Shown here: positions 1 through 9,135 of the stretch, one piece after another
How positions within the stretch are numbered: position 1 is the stretch's first letter
Layout: the number at the start of each line of letters is the position of its first letter
NCBI GenBank assembly: GCA_000244995.1
Contig: CM001438.1
Span: forward strand, 62,001-126,000
Direction of reading: 5' to 3'
DNA from: Burkholderiales bacterium JOSHI_001
GTDB lineage: Bacteria > Pseudomonadota > Gammaproteobacteria > Burkholderiales > Burkholderiaceae_C
Length of the DNA: 64,000 nt
The notes under the pieces: generated by a model
What the model was told of the DNA's origin: nothing
The model's input: only the letters and a program-made list of their open reading frames with translations
The model's database searches: none
Translations under genes and position numbers: made by a program

Positions 1-932
1 AAGAGTTCATGCAGGTCTTCTTCGAAGACCTGGCGCTGCCCCACCTGGTGCGCACCCAGCTGGCCGAGATGCCCGAATGGAAAAGCCAGCGCGCCGGCTA
101 CACCAGCGAAGGCACGCCCAACAACCTGCACGTGGTGCGCAGCATGCGCGGCGCCATCGGCCGGCGCATTGCCATCGGTTCCATCTCGCGCGGCGAAGTG
201 CGCGAACTGGAAGAAGAGCTGGCCGGGCTGAAGGCGCGCGACGACGGCAAGGACGCGGTGCTGGCCAAGCTGATCGCCGAGGTGGAAGAAAAGATCCACG
301 CGCTGAAGTCCCGCCTGGCGCGCATTCCCTACCTCGACCCCATCGACCTGCGCTTTCGCAACCGCATCCGCGTGCCGGTGCCCACCAGCAAGGCGGTGAT
401 GTTCTGCTTGATGGACGTGTCGGGCTCGATGGACGAATCGCGCAAGGACCTGTCCAAGCGTTTCTTCATCCTGCTGTACCTGTTCCTGACGCGCCACTAC
501 GAGAAGATCGACCTGGTCTTCATCCGCCACCACACGCAGGCCCAGGAGGTGGACGAAGAAAACTTCTTCCACGCCCGTGAAACCGGCGGCACGGTGGTGA
601 GCAGTGCGCTGGTGCTGATGGAAGAGATCATCCGCGCGCGCTACAACCCGAGCGAGTGGAACATCTACGGCGCCCAGGCCAGCGACGGGGACAACTGGCA
701 CCACGACAGCGGCCGCTGCCGCGAACTGCTGGCCGAGAAGATCCTGCCGCTGTGCCGCTACTTCGCTTATGTGCAGGTGGCCGAAGAGGAGCAGAACCTG
801 TGGGAGGAATACGCGCACCTGGCCGCCGCCACACCGCACTTCGCGATGCGCAAGGCGGTGGAGGCCTCGCAGATCTACCCCGTGTTCCGCGACCTGTTCA
901 AGAAGGAAGGCACCCATGCTGCCGCCGCATGA
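1..932 (+). CDS. YeaH/YhbH family protein (DUF444), 5' end cut by window edge
   Basis: The frame is open from the first bases of the window, and the ATG at 9 is internal. In the family, the stretch 'FFEDLALPHL' lies well inside a protein of about 420 residues, so roughly the first quarter is missing. Counting from the ATG at 9, a von Willebrand A-like core follows, with the MIDAS-type motif DVSGSMD at about residues 136-142 and 'GGTVVSSAL' further on. In many proteobacteria DUF444 proteins are encoded with the PrkA/YeaG kinase and SpoVR and are linked to starvation and stress responses. Here SpoVR follows after 22 bp. A prkA gene upstream of the window is expected but not visible. Confidence 0.9.
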   Translation, partial: EFMQVFFEDLALPHLVRTQLAEMPEWKSQRAGYTSEGTPNNLHVVRSMRGAIGRRIAIGSISRGEVRELEEELAGLKARDDGKDAVLAKLIAEVEEKIHALKSRLARIPYLDPIDLRFRNRIRVPVPTSKAVMFCLMDVSGSMDESRKDLSKRFFILLYLFLTRHYEKIDLVFIRHHTQAQEVDEENFFHARETGGTVVSSALVLMEEIIRARYNPSEWNIYGAQASDGDNWHHDSGRCRELLAEKILPLCRYFAYVQVAEEEQNLWEEYAHLAAATPHFAMRKAVEASQIYPVFRDLFKKEGTHAAAA

Positions 933-954
933 CGGACTTTGAAAGGCCCGCGCC

Positions 955-2526
955 ATGAGCCAGACCCTGTTGAGCCCGTCCTCGAACCTGCCGCTGCGCG
1001 GCCCCTTGCCCATGCGGCGCAGCGTCGAACGCCTGCCCGGCCCCAGCGACTGGAGCTTCGAGCTCATCGACCAGTACCACGAGGTCATCCGCAACACGGC
1101 CGAACGCTACGGGCTGGACACCTACCCGAACCAGCTGGAAATCATCACCGCCGAGCAGATGATGGACGCCTACGCCAGCGTGGGCATGCCGGTGAACTAC
1201 CGCCACTGGAGCTACGGCAAGGAATTCATCTCCACCGAAAAGAACTACCGCCGCGGCCACATGGGCCTGGCCTATGAAATCGTCATCAACTCCAACCCCT
1301 GCATCAGCTACCTGATGGAGGAAAACTCGCTGGCGATGCAGGCCCTGGTCATCGCGCATGCGGCCTATGGCCACAACAGCTTCTTCAAGGGCAACTACCT
1401 GTTCCGCATGTGGACGGACGCCTCGTCCATCATCGACTACCTGGTCTACGCCAAGAACTACGTGGCCGAATGCGAAGAGCGCCACGGCCTGGACACGGTG
1501 GAGGAATTCCTGGATTCCTGCCATGCGCTGAGCAACCACGGCGTGGACCGTTACCGCCGCCCCAGCCGCAAGAGCCTGTCGCAGGAACTGCGCGAACGCG
1601 CCGAGCGCGAGGCCCACGCCCAGCGCCAGGTGAACGACCTGTGGCGCACCCTGCCGCGCCGCGCCGACAAGGCCGACGACGGCCCGGCTGCGGCCAAGCG
1701 CTTCCCGGACGAGCCGCAGGAAAACCTGCTGTACTTCATCGAGAAGAACGCGCCGCTGCTCGAACCCTGGCAGCGCGAGATCGTGCGCATCGTGCGCAAG
1801 GTGGCGCAGTACTTCTACCCGCAGCGCCAGAGCCAGGTGATGAACGAAGGCTGGGCCACCTTCTGGCACCACCGCCTGCTCAACACCATGTACGACGAGG
1901 GCTGGCTCACCGACGGCATGATGATCGAGTGGCTGAAGTCGCACACCAACGTGATTTACCAGCCCAAGGTGGGTGACCGCGGCTACTCGGGCCTGAACCC
2001 CTATGCGCTGGGCTTCGCGATGTACACCGACCTGAAGCGCATCTGCGAACAACCCACCGACGAAGACCGCGACTGGTTCCCTGATATCGCCGGCAGCGAC
2101 TGGGTGCCCACGCTGGACGCGGCCATGCGCAACTACAAGGACGAAAGCTTCATCGGCCAGTACCTCAGCCCCAAGCTCATGCGCGACTTCCGCCTCTTCG
2201 CCATCACCGACGATGAACAGGAAAGCGAGCTGGAGGTCAGCGCCATCCACGACGAGGCCGGCTACAAGCGCGTGCGCGAAGCCCTGTCCCACCAGTACGA
2301 CCTGGGCAGCCGCGAGCCCAACATCCAGGTCTGGAACGTGAACCTGCGCGGCGACCGCTCCCTCACCCTGCGCCACTTCCAGCACAACAACCGCCCGCTG
2401 GCCGACAGCGCGGTGGAGGTGCTCAAGCACGTGTCGCGGCTGTGGGGCTTCGGCGTTCACCTGGAAAGCGTGAACACCCACAACGAGGTCAACAAGACCT
2501 GGTCGGTGGCCGGCCCGGGGAGCTGA
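955..2526 (+). CDS. SpoVR family protein
   Basis: This 523-residue protein has the length of Escherichia coli YcgB/SpoVR proteins (about 510). Family-typical blocks are visible: 'NYRHWSYGKEF' near residue 80, 'NPCISYLMEENS' near 120, 'HAAYGHNSFFKGN' near 140, 'NEGWATFWHH' near 300 and 'GYSGLNPYALGF' near 345. It starts 22 bp after the DUF444 gene and is probably co-transcribed with it. The name comes from a Bacillus sporulation gene. In non-sporulating proteobacteria the biochemical role is unknown, but the gene travels with DUF444 and the PrkA kinase. Family assignment is certain; function is not. Confidence 0.93.
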   Translation: MSQTLLSPSSNLPLRGPLPMRRSVERLPGPSDWSFELIDQYHEVIRNTAERYGLDTYPNQLEIITAEQMMDAYASVGMPVNYRHWSYGKEFISTEKNYRRGHMGLAYEIVINSNPCISYLMEENSLAMQALVIAHAAYGHNSFFKGNYLFRMWTDASSIIDYLVYAKNYVAECEERHGLDTVEEFLDSCHALSNHGVDRYRRPSRKSLSQELRERAEREAHAQRQVNDLWRTLPRRADKADDGPAAAKRFPDEPQENLLYFIEKNAPLLEPWQREIVRIVRKVAQYFYPQRQSQVMNEGWATFWHHRLLNTMYDEGWLTDGMMIEWLKSHTNVIYQPKVGDRGYSGLNPYALGFAMYTDLKRICEQPTDEDRDWFPDIAGSDWVPTLDAAMRNYKDESFIGQYLSPKLMRDFRLFAITDDEQESELEVSAIHDEAGYKRVREALSHQYDLGSREPNIQVWNVNLRGDRSLTLRHFQHNNRPLADSAVEVLKHVSRLWGFGVHLESVNTHNEVNKTWSVAGPGS

Positions 2527-2685
2527 CAGCGCAGCGCCCGGCGCCTGGCAGGCCTGGGCCGCGGGCCCTGGTGCTGCCGTGGTTGCAGAAAAGGCGGCCC
2601 AGGTTCAAGGGGCAGATCCCAACTGGTGCACCTGCAATGCATGCCCTTCAATGCGGGTCCGACCGTTGCCGCCCAGGAGCCCGCC

Positions 2686-3729
2686 ATGAACATCGGCGCC
2701 GCCGTCCAGTCCCTGGCCCAGCATGCCGTGCAGGCGCTGCACCCGCAGCCGCATGACGCACGGCCCCCGGCGCCCCCTGCCGCGCCACCGGCGCGCAGCG
2801 GCAGTGCCGACACGCTGGAACGCATGGCCGGCGACGGCACCCAGCAGCAGGTGCTGGCCAGGTCCGGCGGCCCGGCGGCCGCGGCCGGCCCGGCGGCACC
2901 CGCCCGTCTGAGCGGCGATGACCTGGCGCGCAAGTACGCCCCGGTGCTGATCCTGCCTCCTGGGCAGTACAACCTGCCGGCCGACCCGCAGGCCTTCATC
3001 GAGCACGCGCGCCTGCGCCAAGACGTCAACTGGGGCCGTGACCGGACCCTGGGCGACAACACCAACCGCAAGACGGGCGACAACTTCGGCGCCGCCGACG
3101 TGGCCGCGGCCGGGCCGGGCCAGTACCTGGATCTGGACAATGCCCAGCGTGGCCAACTGGGCCGTGCGGACGCTCCCATCTTCTACGAGGTGGACAACCC
3201 GCAGAACCCCACCAAGGTGACCTACTGGTTTTTCTACGCCTACAACGACGGGCCGACGAAGCAGAACCACGAGGGCGACTTCGAGCGCATCACGATCGAG
3301 TTCGACCCGGTCACGCAACAACCCACGCAGGCCAACTACAGCGCGCACAACAACAGCCACACCCAGCCAGCGGCTTACGCCGATGTGCAAAAGGACCCCG
3401 CCACCGGGCGCCCGCTGGTCTACGTGGCCGGGGGCTCGCATGCCAGCTATGTCGTGCCCGGGGAGCACGCCACCGAGGCGCCCTTCTTCAAGGACCACAC
3501 ACCCACCGACACCAACCGGGACGGCCGCATCAACGGCAGCGACGGCGCTGTTCGCATCGACACCGCCGGCCAGTTGCGCGACGTGACGCAACAGGCCTGG
3601 TACCCAAGTGCCGGAGAAGGCCTGCAGTGGGGCGAGATCGGGCAGTTCGAAGCCACCAGCGGCCCGAGGGGGCCGTCGCGGCAGAAGTCCCACTTCGACC
3701 TGCCCCCGCCTGCGGCCGGCGACAAGTGA
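2686..3729 (+). CDS. Vps62-like (DUF946-type) protein with an EF-hand-like loop
   Basis: The ATG at 2686 was chosen because AGGAG lies 6 nt upstream; the in-frame ATG at 2626 has no such site. This gives 347 residues with no signal peptide or membrane segment. After a Pro/Ala-rich N-terminus, the core carries 'YAPVLILPPG', 'VTYWFFYAYN', 'NHEGDFERITIEF' and 'VYVAGGSHASYVVPG', a pattern found in bacterial Vps62-related proteins. Residues 275-286 (DTNRDGRINGSD) fit the DxNxDGxIxxxD calcium loop of EF-hand and dockerin repeats. Bacterial members of the family have no settled function. A strong hairpin follows the stop codon. Confidence 0.7.
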   Translation: MNIGAAVQSLAQHAVQALHPQPHDARPPAPPAAPPARSGSADTLERMAGDGTQQQVLARSGGPAAAAGPAAPARLSGDDLARKYAPVLILPPGQYNLPADPQAFIEHARLRQDVNWGRDRTLGDNTNRKTGDNFGAADVAAAGPGQYLDLDNAQRGQLGRADAPIFYEVDNPQNPTKVTYWFFYAYNDGPTKQNHEGDFERITIEFDPVTQQPTQANYSAHNNSHTQPAAYADVQKDPATGRPLVYVAGGSHASYVVPGEHATEAPFFKDHTPTDTNRDGRINGSDGAVRIDTAGQLRDVTQQAWYPSAGEGLQWGEIGQFEATSGPRGPSRQKSHFDLPPPAAGDK

Positions 3730-3731
3730 AA

Positions 3732-3753
3732 AGGCCGCCCCTTGGGGCGGCCT
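3732..3753 (+). terminator. GC-rich hairpin after the Vps62-like gene
   Basis: A perfect 10-bp inverted repeat (arms at 3732-3741 and 3744-3753) begins 2 bp after the stop codon at 3729. It lies between two convergent genes. There is no clear U-tract on the + strand, while the other strand reads TTTT just beyond the arm. It is therefore a possible bidirectional terminator, better suited to the minus-strand PEP-CTERM gene. Confidence 0.55.
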
Positions 3754-3778
3754 GATGCCGGGCGGGCCCAGGGCCGGT

Positions 3779-4474
3779 TCAGCGGCGGCGGCGCGCCACC
3801 AGGCCCAGGGCGGCCAGCCCGGCCAGCAGCATCGCAGAAGCATCCGGCTCCGGCACGGCCGCGACCTGGAAGCTGATCTTCAGTTCGTTCTGTGGCTGAC
3901 CCAGCACGCTGGCGAAACTGGCGGGGCCGTTGCCGGTCAGGTTCAAGGCGATGGACGCGCCGCTGAGCGCCAGCGACGGCAGGGGCCCCGCGCCGGTGGT
4001 CAACGTGCCCGAGTAGTAGCCCAGCGCATAGGTGCCCGGCAGCGTCGACGACACGGTGCGGTCCAGGTTGCCTGCCACGGGGCTGGCCGGGCCACCCACC
4101 AGGCCCACATTGCCGCTGTAGCTGACCGAGGTGGTGCCGCCGTTCAACTCGTTGAAGCCCAGGTTGCCCAGAAAGCCGGTGACCGGGCCGCTGAGCGCCC
4201 AACCCGGGTTGGCCACGATGCTGAAGGACGGCAATGCAAAGGTCTTGCTGAGACTTCCATCGCCCACCAGCACCGCGGCGACGCTGCTGTTGAGGTTCCA
4301 CTGGAAGCTTGCGGTGACCCCGTCATTGACCGACAGGGACAAAGCGCCAAAACCAGGCGTGGTCTCGTCGTAGGTGATGGTGTAGGCGCCGTTGTCCTGC
4401 GTCACCGTGGCCGACGCCAACGAACCCAATGTCGCCAACAACGTGGCACAGGCCAGAGACTTGATTTTCATCAT
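3779..4474 (-). CDS. PEP-CTERM sorting domain protein
   Basis: The product is a secreted protein of about 231 residues. It has an N-terminal signal peptide (MMKIKSLACATLLATLGSLASA) and a C-terminal sorting tail: VPEP, then a hydrophobic segment (AMLLAGLAALGLVA), then RRRR. This tail is the substrate signal for exosortase in PEP-CTERM systems, which are tied to exopolysaccharide-producing Gram-negatives. Two adjacent ATGs (4474 and 4471) follow a G/A-rich site; either could be used. The middle is rich in Gly, Ser and Thr and has no recognised domain. No exosortase is in the window, but a CAAX-protease-related gene at 58.6 kb belongs to a family often found with such systems. Confidence 0.85.
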   Translation of the reverse strand: MMKIKSLACATLLATLGSLASATVTQDNGAYTITYDETTPGFGALSLSVNDGVTASFQWNLNSSVAAVLVGDGSLSKTFALPSFSIVANPGWALSGPVTGFLGNLGFNELNGGTTSVSYSGNVGLVGGPASPVAGNLDRTVSSTLPGTYALGYYSGTLTTGAGPLPSLALSGASIALNLTGNGPASFASVLGQPQNELKISFQVAAVPEPDASAMLLAGLAALGLVARRRR

Positions 4475-4567
4475 GCACCTTTCCCCCAATGCGTCTTGTC
4501 GCAATTTGCACCGCGGTGGGGATGTTGGCAGAGCTGTTCGGGCCCGTCACCCCCTACAACTTTGGGA

Positions 4568-5983
4568 TCAGAGGGTGAAAATCTTGCCCGGGTTCATGAT
4601 GTTCTTGGGATCCAGGGCGCCCTTGAGTGTGCGCATCATCTGCACCGCGCCCTCGCCGGCCTCGTCCACCAGGAAGCCCTGCTTGTGCAGCCCGATGCCG
4701 TGCTCGCCGGTGCAGGTGCCCTCCAGGCGCAGCGCGCGCTGCACCAGCTTCAGGTTCAGGTCTTCGGCGGTTTCACGCTGGCCGGGCTTGCCGGGGTCGA
4801 TCAGGTAGGCGACGTGGTAGTTGCCATCGCCCACGTGGCCGACGATGTAGTAGGGCAGGCCGGACGCGTCGGCTTCCGACACCGACTCGCCAATCGCCTC
4901 GGCCAGGCGCGAGATGGGCACGCAGGCATCGGTGGTCACGGTGCGGCAACCGGGGTGCGAGGCCATGCCGGCGAAATAGGCGCGGTGGCGGGCTTGCCAG
5001 AGCTTGCTGCGGTCTTCGGGCGTGGTGGCCCATTTGAAATCTTCGCCGCCGTGCTCGCGCGCCAGCTCCTGCACCGTGGCCGCCTGTTCCTGCACGCTGG
5101 CGCTGCTGCCATGGAATTCCATCAGCAGCATCGGTTCTTCGCGCAGCGTGAGCTTGTCGTGCTTGTTCACCGCGCGCACGGCATTGGCGTCCAGCAGTTC
5201 CACGCGGGCGATGGGCACGCCCATCTGGATGACCTGGATCGTGGTCGCCACCGCCGCGTCCACGCTGGGGAAGTGGCAAATCGCAGCGGAGATGGCTTCG
5301 GGCAACGGGTACAGCTTCAGCGTCACCTCGGTGATGACGCCCAGCGTGCCCTCGCTGCCCACGAACAGGCGCGTCAGGTCGTAGCCGGCGGACGATTTCT
5401 TCGCCCGCGTGCCGGTTCGGATGACTTCGCCGCTGGCCGTCACCACCTCCAGCGCCAGCACGTTCTCGCGCATGGTGCCGTAGCGCACCGCGTTCGTGCC
5501 GCTGGCGCGGGTGGCGGCCATGCCGCCCAGGGTGGCGTTGGCGCCGGGGTCGATGGGGAAGAACAGGCCGGTGTGGCGGATTTCCTGGTTCAGCTGTTCG
5601 CGCGTGACGCCGGGCTGCACGGTCACGGTCAGGTCCTCGGCGTTCACGCGCAGGATCTTGTTCATGCGCTGCAGGTCCAGGCTGATGCCGCCCTGCACCG
5701 CCAGCAGGTGCCCTTCCAGCGACGAGCCCACGCCGAAGGGGATGACCGCCACGTGGTGCTGCGCCGCCAGCGCCACCGCGGCGGCCACGTCGGCGGTGCT
5801 TTCGCAGAACACCACCGCGTCGGGCGGCGGCACCTCGAAGGGCGATTCGTCGCGGCCGTGTTGCTCGCGCACCGCGGCGGCGGTGGACAGGCGTTCGCCG
5901 AAGCGGGCTTTCAGCGCCTCCACCAGGGCCGGGGGCACCGGACGCGGGTTGATGAGGGGCAGCAGATCGGCGGGTGCGTTCAT
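4568..5983 (-). CDS. FAD-linked D-2-hydroxyacid (D-lactate/glycolate-type) dehydrogenase
   Basis: The 471-residue protein has an FAD-binding PCMH domain at the N-terminus, with 'PFGVGSSLEGH' at residues 82-92 and 'PGANATLGGMAA' at about 146-157. The C-terminal FAD-oxidase domain carries 'GHVGDGNYH', 'GEHGIGLHKQ' and the closing 'MNPGKIF'. This matches the GlcD / LDHD family, which oxidises D-lactate, glycolate or related D-2-hydroxyacids and passes electrons to cytochrome c or quinones. The exact substrate cannot be read from sequence. A 7-bp inverted repeat (5984-6006) lies immediately upstream of the start codon. No GlcE or GlcF subunits are adjacent, which favours a single-subunit dehydrogenase. 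Confidence 0.88.
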   Translation of the reverse strand: MNAPADLLPLINPRPVPPALVEALKARFGERLSTAAAVREQHGRDESPFEVPPPDAVVFCESTADVAAAVALAAQHHVAVIPFGVGSSLEGHLLAVQGGISLDLQRMNKILRVNAEDLTVTVQPGVTREQLNQEIRHTGLFFPIDPGANATLGGMAATRASGTNAVRYGTMRENVLALEVVTASGEVIRTGTRAKKSSAGYDLTRLFVGSEGTLGVITEVTLKLYPLPEAISAAICHFPSVDAAVATTIQVIQMGVPIARVELLDANAVRAVNKHDKLTLREEPMLLMEFHGSSASVQEQAATVQELAREHGGEDFKWATTPEDRSKLWQARHRAYFAGMASHPGCRTVTTDACVPISRLAEAIGESVSEADASGLPYYIVGHVGDGNYHVAYLIDPGKPGQRETAEDLNLKLVQRALRLEGTCTGEHGIGLHKQGFLVDEAGEGAVQMMRTLKGALDPKNIMNPGKIFTL

Positions 5984-6072
5984 CGCGCTCTCCAGAGGGG
6001 AGCGCGAATTCTAGGCAGCACACCGCGCGCGCTGGCCCGGCATGGGCTTCGCTTTTGGCGAAGCGGGTGTTT

Positions 6073-6375
6073 TCAGTAGCCCAGCGTCATTGCCGCCAGG
6101 TCCACCCGGATCAGCGGCTTGTGCAGCACGCCGGCCGCGGCGGCGGCGTACTGTTCGCCCCAATGGCCGTTGGCGAAACCGGCGGCGCCGGCCTCGCGCG
6201 CGATGGACAGCAGCTTGTCGGCCGACAGCACCTTGCCCACGCCGGTGGGCACACAGTCCAGGCGCGTGAATTCCTGGTCCAGCCAGGCGCGCGACTGGTC
6301 GATGGTGAGCGGCTCTTCCACATGGAAGGTCAGCGCGTGGCCGTCGGGCAGGGTGACGATCACTTCCTGGCGCAT
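6073..6375 (-). CDS. Conserved small protein of unknown function
   Basis: This 100-residue soluble protein starts at an ATG at 6375 and ends in 'MTLGY'. It has no signal peptide, membrane segment or cysteine-pair motif. The composition (Ala-rich, with 'VLSADKLLSIAREAG' and 'GHWGEQYAAAAAGVL') and codon use match neighbouring native genes, which supports real coding. The alternative frames on the same DNA look random. It sits between the FAD-linked oxidase and the divergent PduO gene, with no operon partner within 80 bp. I do not recognise the family. Confidence 0.65.
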   Translation of the reverse strand: MRQEVIVTLPDGHALTFHVEEPLTIDQSRAWLDQEFTRLDCVPTGVGKVLSADKLLSIAREAGAAGFANGHWGEQYAAAAAGVLHKPLIRVDLAAMTLGY

Positions 6376-6506
6376 GGGGGCTCCGGGTTCGGCATTGACG
6401 ATGGTTTCAGCTTAGCCCCGCCACCGCCGGCTTGACTTGACCGTGGACAAGCGCAACCGGCCACCCCATTCAGGCCGGGCCAAGCTGCGCCCGCTACCAT
6501 GCGGCC

Positions 6507-7082
6507 ATGGCCAACCGACTGACGCAGATCGCCACCCGCACCGGCGACGACGGCACCACGGGCCTGGGCGACGGCAGCCGCACACGCAAGGACGCGCTGC
6601 GGGTGGACGCCATGGGCGACGTGGACGAACTGAACTCCCAGCTGGGCGTGCTGCTGGCCGAACCGCTGCCCGATGCCGTGCGCGAACTGCTGGTGACCGT
6701 GCAGCACGAGTTGTTCAACCTGGGCGGCGAGTTGTCCATCCCGGGCTTCACCCTGCTGAAGGCCGAAGCGGTGCTGCGCCTGGACCAGGCGCTGGAGGAC
6801 CACAACGCGGCCCTGCCGCGGCTGGCCGAGTTCATCCTGCCGGCGGGCACGCGCAGCGCTGCGCTGGCGCATGTGGCGCGCACCGTGGCGCGGCGGGCCG
6901 AGCGCAAGCTGGTGGCGCTGTCGGCGGAAGAAGCGGTGAACGACGCCCCGCGTCAGTACCTGAACCGCATGTCCGACCTGCTGTTCGTGCTGGCCCGGGT
7001 GCTGAACCGGGCCAACCTGGACGGGCTGGGCGGCGACGACGTCTATTGGAAGAGCGAACGCCTGAAGGCCCAGGGCGACTGA
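6507..7082 (+). CDS. Cob(I)yrinic acid a,c-diamide adenosyltransferase, PduO type
   Basis: The enzyme transfers the 5'-deoxyadenosyl group of ATP to cob(I)alamin, giving adenosylcobalamin. The 191-residue protein shows the PduO signature: the N-terminal ATP-binding stretch 'TRTGDDGTTGLGDGSR' (residues 9-24), 'DELNSQLG' and, near the C-terminus, 'LNRMSDLLFVLAR'. Full length for the family is about 185-195 residues. It is a single gene with no other cobalamin gene in the window. No cobalamin riboswitch is evident in the 130 bp upstream. Confidence 0.93.
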   Translation: MANRLTQIATRTGDDGTTGLGDGSRTRKDALRVDAMGDVDELNSQLGVLLAEPLPDAVRELLVTVQHELFNLGGELSIPGFTLLKAEAVLRLDQALEDHNAALPRLAEFILPAGTRSAALAHVARTVARRAERKLVALSAEEAVNDAPRQYLNRMSDLLFVLARVLNRANLDGLGGDDVYWKSERLKAQGD

Positions 7083-7138
7083 CACCGGCACCGCCCGGCT
7101 GCCGCAAGGCAGGCAGGCGATCGATAGTTAGCCTGCGC

Positions 7139-7510
7139 TCACTTCATCGGCGCCACGCCGGCCATGTACTCGGCCATCGACAGGCTGCCGTCCTTGTCGG
7201 CATCCAGTTCGTCGAAACGCGCGGCCACCGCCGGCAGCGTGGCCGCTTCGGCCTTGCTGAGCTTGCCGTCCTTGTCGGCGTCGGCGCGCAGGAACGCGGC
7301 TTCGGCCGAGCTCTTGTCGCCGGCCTTGTCGGCGCCCTGGGCGGGGGCGTTCTGGCTGGGGCGTTGCGGCGGCGTGGCCTGTTGGGCCATCACCGGGCCA
7401 GCCAGCGAGAAGCTGGCCAGGGTGAGTTGCAGCACGCGCAGCGCGTGGCGGCGGATGCTGGCGTCGTTGCGGACGGGAGCTTGGGTTCGGGCTTGTCGCT
7501 TGGCTTGCAT
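7139..7510 (-). CDS. Secreted EF-hand domain protein
   Basis: The ATG at 7510 follows an AGGAG site 5 nt upstream; a longer frame reaching 7708 has no support. The 123-residue product has a basic N-terminus and a signal-like hydrophobic stretch ending in 'PVMA', then a Gln/Pro/Ala linker. Two canonical calcium loops follow, DADKDGKLSKAE and DADKDGSLSMAE. It is probably periplasmic. It lies divergent from mtoX across about 290 bp; whether the two are connected is unknown. Small EF-hand proteins of this shape are common in Burkholderiales and have no defined role. Confidence 0.82.
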   Translation of the reverse strand: MQAKRQARTQAPVRNDASIRRHALRVLQLTLASFSLAGPVMAQQATPPQRPSQNAPAQGADKAGDKSSAEAAFLRADADKDGKLSKAEAATLPAVAARFDELDADKDGSLSMAEYMAGVAPMK

Positions 7511-7797
7511 GGGGGCTCCTGGCAGGGGCTGTGGTTGGGCCGCCATTGCAGCCCGTGCCCGCCCACCCGGCCAGCACTCTTGCCGACCATTGCCTGCGTT
7601 ACCTGCTGCAAACAAGAGCTTTCCGAGAGTTGCGAGCACACACTTACACATATTGCCCGCACCAAGACCCTGCGCTGGACGCTCATCCCTTCGGGCAGTT
7701 GTGGCCACGGGCGCCGGGGCCTAAGGTACGCAGGCCGCACCACGCGCCAAGAAGCCGGGCGGCCACCACCGACTTGGTTCACCAGGAGACAACACCC

Positions 7798-9135
7798 ATG
7801 AAACAACACCCCGCCACCCCCATGGCCCAGGCCTGCGCCCTGGCGGTCGCCCTGCTTGTGGCCGGCAGCGGTGCACGCGCCGACGAAACCTGCAATTCGC
7901 CTTACACCGCCAAGCTGATCAAGGGCCAGGAGGACTATCTCCACGTCTGGACCCTGGGCGTCAAGGGCCTGGGCGATGGCAAGGACAAGCTGGTCACCGT
8001 CGCCGCCAACCCGGCCAGCAAACGCTTCGGCAGGGTGATCCATTCGCTGTCGGTGCCCGGGCGCGGCGAGGCGCACCACATGGGCTTCACCGACGACCGC
8101 CGCTTTCTGTGGGCCGGCCGGCTGGACGACAGCAAGATCTTCGTCTTCGACCTCGCCAGGCCCGACAAGCCCAGGCTGGTGAAGACCATCGCCAACCTGC
8201 CTGCCAAGACCGGCTTCGTCGGCCCGCACACCTTCTATGCCATGCCCGGGCGCATGCTGGTGCAGGCGCTGTCCAACACCAAGGACCACGGCGGCGCCAC
8301 CGGACTGGTGATGTTCAGCAACAAGGGCGACATCGTCGGCCAGTACGACATGCCCACCGGTGACGTGGGCGGCGCCAAGGGCGACGGCTACGGCTACGAC
8401 ATCGCCATCAACCCGGGCAAGAACCTGATGCTCACCAGCAGCTTCACCGGCTGGAACAACTACATGATGGACCTGGGCAAGCTGGTGGCCGACCCCGAAG
8501 CGATGAAGCGCTTCGGCAACACCATGGTGGCCTGGGACCTGAAGGCGATGAAGCCGCAGAAGGTGTTCAACGTGCCCGGGGCGCCGCTGGAAATCCGCTG
8601 GAGCCTGAAAGAGGGCGACAACTGGGCCGTCACCGCCAGCGCGCTCACGTCCAAGCTCTGGCTCATCAAGCCCGACGCGCAGGGCCAGTGGCAGGCCAAG
8701 GACGTGGCCACCATCGGCGACCCGGCCAAGATCCCGCTGCCGGTGGACATCTCCATCACCGCCGACGGCAAGGGCCTGTGGGTGAACACCTTCATGGACG
8801 GCACCACGCGCTACTTCGACATGAGCAACCCGGAAGCGCCCAAGCAAACCTACAGCAAGGTCACCGGCAAGCAGGTGAACATGGTGTCGCAAAGCTGGGA
8901 CGGCAAGCGCGTGTACATCACCTCCTCGCTGCTGGCCAACTGGGACAAGAAGGGGTCCGACAACGAACAGGTGCTGCGCGCCTACGACTGGGACGGCAAG
9001 GACCTGGTGCAGAAGTTCGAGGTGGACTTCAACGCGTTGAAGCTCGGCCGCGCGCACCACATGAAGTTCAGCGCCGAACCCACCGGCAAGAGCCTGGCGG
9101 CGCTGGCCCGCCCGTTGGCCGCGCCCGTGCGGTGA
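7798..9135 (+). CDS. mtoX: Methanethiol oxidase (selenium-binding protein SBP56 family)
   Basis: The start at 7798 has AGGAG 9 nt upstream and opens with a signal peptide ending 'GSGARA', so the 445-residue protein is probably periplasmic. It belongs to the SBP56 family (blocks 'SPYTAKLIKG', 'HHMGFTDDRRFLWAG', 'GPHTFYAMPG', 'YGYDIAINPGKN'). Bacterial members with a signal peptide have been shown to be copper-dependent methanethiol oxidases, turning methanethiol into formaldehyde, hydrogen sulfide and peroxide. The assignment is strengthened by the neighbours: a SCO1/SenC gene and a MauG-like gene follow with 4-bp overlaps, the partners reported for mtoX in Hyphomicrobium. Confidence 0.9.
   Translation: MKQHPATPMAQACALAVALLVAGSGARADETCNSPYTAKLIKGQEDYLHVWTLGVKGLGDGKDKLVTVAANPASKRFGRVIHSLSVPGRGEAHHMGFTDDRRFLWAGRLDDSKIFVFDLARPDKPRLVKTIANLPAKTGFVGPHTFYAMPGRMLVQALSNTKDHGGATGLVMFSNKGDIVGQYDMPTGDVGGAKGDGYGYDIAINPGKNLMLTSSFTGWNNYMMDLGKLVADPEAMKRFGNTMVAWDLKAMKPQKVFNVPGAPLEIRWSLKEGDNWAVTASALTSKLWLIKPDAQGQWQAKDVATIGDPAKIPLPVDISITADGKGLWVNTFMDGTTRYFDMSNPEAPKQTYSKVTGKQVNMVSQSWDGKRVYITSSLLANWDKKGSDNEQVLRAYDWDGKDLVQKFEVDFNALKLGRAHHMKFSAEPTGKSLAALARPLAAPVR

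Noticed and set aside
5984-6006. 7-bp inverted repeat CGCGCTC / GAGCGCG just upstream of the FAD-oxidase start
   Set aside because: Lies over the likely ribosome-binding site and no regulator gene is adjacent; could be chance in GC-rich DNA, so not listed as an operator.
3608-6079. Plus-strand open frame of 823 codons over the PEP-CTERM and FAD-oxidase genes
   Set aside because: Low-complexity His/Gln/Arg/Gly composition typical of antisense frames in GC-rich DNA; both minus-strand genes have clear domains.
7511-7797. Possible sigma-70 boxes in the EF-hand / mtoX intergenic region
   Set aside because: Only weak matches with poor spacing could be found, so no promoter was called; the region must contain promoters for both genes.
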